From Draconibacterium sp. (GTDB lineage: Bacteria; Bacteroidota; Bacteroidia; Bacteroidales; Prolixibacteraceae), in NCBI GenBank assembly GCA_030595485.1, contig JAUVDE010000187.1:1-6760 (forward strand): a DNA stretch of 6,760 bases. Reading direction: 5' to 3'. The stretch's first letter is position 1. Every line of letters begins with the position of its first letter. Shown one piece after another: positions 5,438 to 6,760 of this stretch. Below the pieces are notes generated by a model. That model searched no databases, was not told the DNA's origin, and worked only from the letters and a program-made list of their open reading frames with translations. Position numbers and translations under genes: made by a program.

Positions 5438-6760
5438 ATGAGACCAGCAATAACTTTTTTACTCCTTTTAGTATTTATTTCTTGTAATAATTCCTCCCAG
5501 AAAGGAAACAAATCGACAAAAGAAGATTCTTCTCAGCTGGTCATTTCCAGAGAAGAGTACAAGGATAAACTTTATGGCTTTTGGCTAGGACAATGTATTG
5601 CTAACTGGACAGGTTTAGTTACCGAAATGGATAAAATAGGAAATATTGGCGAACCTAAAACCGGCGATTTTTATACTCGACATGATTGGGGACAACCCGA
5701 CCAGCCAAGTATTTGGGGACAAGGAATACCTAGTGATTTGTCGGAGAATATCGATTTTGTATTTCGGAATGTAGACGAAGTATGGGGAGCCGACGACGAT
5801 ACGGATATTGAATACATGTACCAACATTTGTTGTACACCACCGGAACCAGCATTTTAACACCTGGGCAAATTCGTGATGGCTGGTTAAAACATATAAAAG
5901 CCGAAGAGGAAAACTATTTATGGGTTTCGAACCAGAAAGCTTTCGATTTAATGCAAGAAGGAGTTTTACCTCCTGAAACCAGTAATCCGGAAAACAACCC
6001 TGAATTTGAGATGATTGATGCCCAATTAACCACCGAGATATTTGGATTGTTTGCTCCAACCCGACCAGATGTGGCTTTAAAAATGGCACATTTGCCCATT
6101 CGAACCACAGCACGCGAAAATGCTGCATGGATTTCGGAGTTTTACGTAATTATGCATGCACTGGCAACCAAAGCTGATAAAAGCAAAGCTTTAAATGAAC
6201 AGCTTATATGGATGGCTGAACAAGCTCGCTTACATCTTCCAAACGATTCGTATTCAGCAAAAATGTACGATTTTGTGTTAAGCCGTTACCAAACCGGTAT
6301 TTCGTGGGAACAAACCCGCGACGAGGTGTACGAACGCTACCAGGTTCTGCAGGAAGATGGCTACACAATAACTTCGCAAGAACGTTATTGCAATGGTTGT
6401 TTTGCAGCCGGAATAAACTTTGCGGCTAGCTTGGTTAGTTTGTTTTATGGCGAAGGCGATATAAAAGAGACCATTAAAATTGGTGTACTTGCCGGTTGGG
6501 ATTCGGACAACCCCACTGCAACTTGGGGCGGATTACTTGGTTTTATGTATGGTGAAGAAGGTGTTGAAAAAGCTTTTGGGAGAACTTTTTCTAATAAATT
6601 TAATATTCACAGAACCCGCCAAAATTTTCAAAATGATGGAATTGATACATTTGAAAATATGGCTGAAACCGGTTTGAGTATTATTGACCGTGTAGTAGTT
6701 GATGAAATAGGAGGAACAGTCGATACAGAGAAGAATACCTGGTTAATTCCCATTGCACAT
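5438..6760 (+). CDS. ADP-ribosylglycohydrolase-family lipoprotein, 3'-partial
   Basis: The frame runs from ATG 5438 to the window edge without a stop (441 codons), so the gene is truncated here. The N-terminus is a lipoprotein signal: MRPAITFLLLLVFISC, with Cys16 as the lipidation site, then a polar Ser/Asn/Lys linker to about residue 35. The ADP-ribosylglycohydrolase fold (Pfam ADP_ribosyl_GH) follows: an N-terminal YGFWLGQCIANWTGL helix (46-60), the acidic metal motif ADDDTDIEYM (118-127), and the C-terminal metal motif GWDSDNPTATWGGLLGFMYG (353-372). Asp120, Asp121, Asp355 and Asp357 are the likely metal ligands. Where DraG/ARH3 enzymes have T-D-D-T and D-x-D-T, this protein has D119 before the pair and N358 after it. 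Family enzymes remove ADP-ribose from proteins or small molecules, but this branch is exported and its substrate is unknown. The continuing C-terminus could carry another domain. Confidence 0.87.
   Translation, partial: MRPAITFLLLLVFISCNNSSQKGNKSTKEDSSQLVISREEYKDKLYGFWLGQCIANWTGLVTEMDKIGNIGEPKTGDFYTRHDWGQPDQPSIWGQGIPSDLSENIDFVFRNVDEVWGADDDTDIEYMYQHLLYTTGTSILTPGQIRDGWLKHIKAEEENYLWVSNQKAFDLMQEGVLPPETSNPENNPEFEMIDAQLTTEIFGLFAPTRPDVALKMAHLPIRTTARENAAWISEFYVIMHALATKADKSKALNEQLIWMAEQARLHLPNDSYSAKMYDFVLSRYQTGISWEQTRDEVYERYQVLQEDGYTITSQERYCNGCFAAGINFAASLVSLFYGEGDIKETIKIGVLAGWDSDNPTATWGGLLGFMYGEEGVEKAFGRTFSNKFNIHRTRQNFQNDGIDTFENMAETGLSIIDRVVVDEIGGTVDTEKNTWLIPIAH

Noticed and set aside
5730..6128. Antisense frames of 60-132 codons within 5615-6128
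   Set aside because: They lie opposite the ADP-ribosylglycohydrolase gene, whose own frame is open for 441 codons with family motifs; the antisense products show no recognisable domain.

Overview
The window looks like ordinary chromosomal DNA of a Bacteroidota member, probably Bacteroidia. The reasons are AT-rich sequence, start codons without Shine-Dalgarno sites, two exact TAnnTTTG promoter elements, three short lipoprotein signals (one followed by a surface-export SDDDE motif), and a GH29 fucosidase. I assign the phylum with fair confidence and nothing finer. I see no insertion sequence, tRNA, rRNA, CRISPR array or phage gene.

Layout: (1) 1-1331 (+) is the 3' part of an AddA/RecB-type helicase-nuclease gene that begins outside the window. 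(2) 1421-1837 (+) is a small lipoprotein-type Rieske [2Fe-2S] protein. (3) 1843-3168 (-) is a secreted GH29 alpha-L-fucosidase, tail to tail with the Rieske gene, 5 bp apart. (4) 3280-4188 (+) is a lipoprotein metallophosphoesterase, divergent from the fucosidase. (5) 4613-4783 and 4185-4595 (both -) are a 56-residue DUF5808-like membrane protein and a YjbQ-family protein, probably one operon; yjbQ's stop codon overlaps that of the phosphoesterase. (6) 4962-5330 (+) is a YccF-family membrane protein built from two matching halves. (7) 5438 to the window end (+) is an ADP-ribosylglycohydrolase-family lipoprotein, cut off at its 3' end after 441 residues with no stop codon.

Most of these genes are single units pointing in alternating directions, and I find no convincing multi-gene novel system. 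Four of the products (Rieske, fucosidase, phosphoesterase, ADP-ribosylglycohydrolase) are predicted to leave the cytoplasm, but the sequence gives no shared pathway. The most informative non-coding signal is a perfect FNR-type palindrome (TTGAT-N4-ATCAA) ahead of the ADP-ribosylglycohydrolase gene. It sits where a class II activator would bind relative to a perfect TAnnTTTG box that has no -33 partner. The most unusual protein signal is in the Rieske gene: a near-Tat signal with Arg-Ile in place of Arg-Arg, then a lipobox Cys and a Bacteroidota surface-export motif.

The longest stretch without a gene is 178 bp (4784-4961), the divergent control region between DUF5808/yjbQ and yccF.
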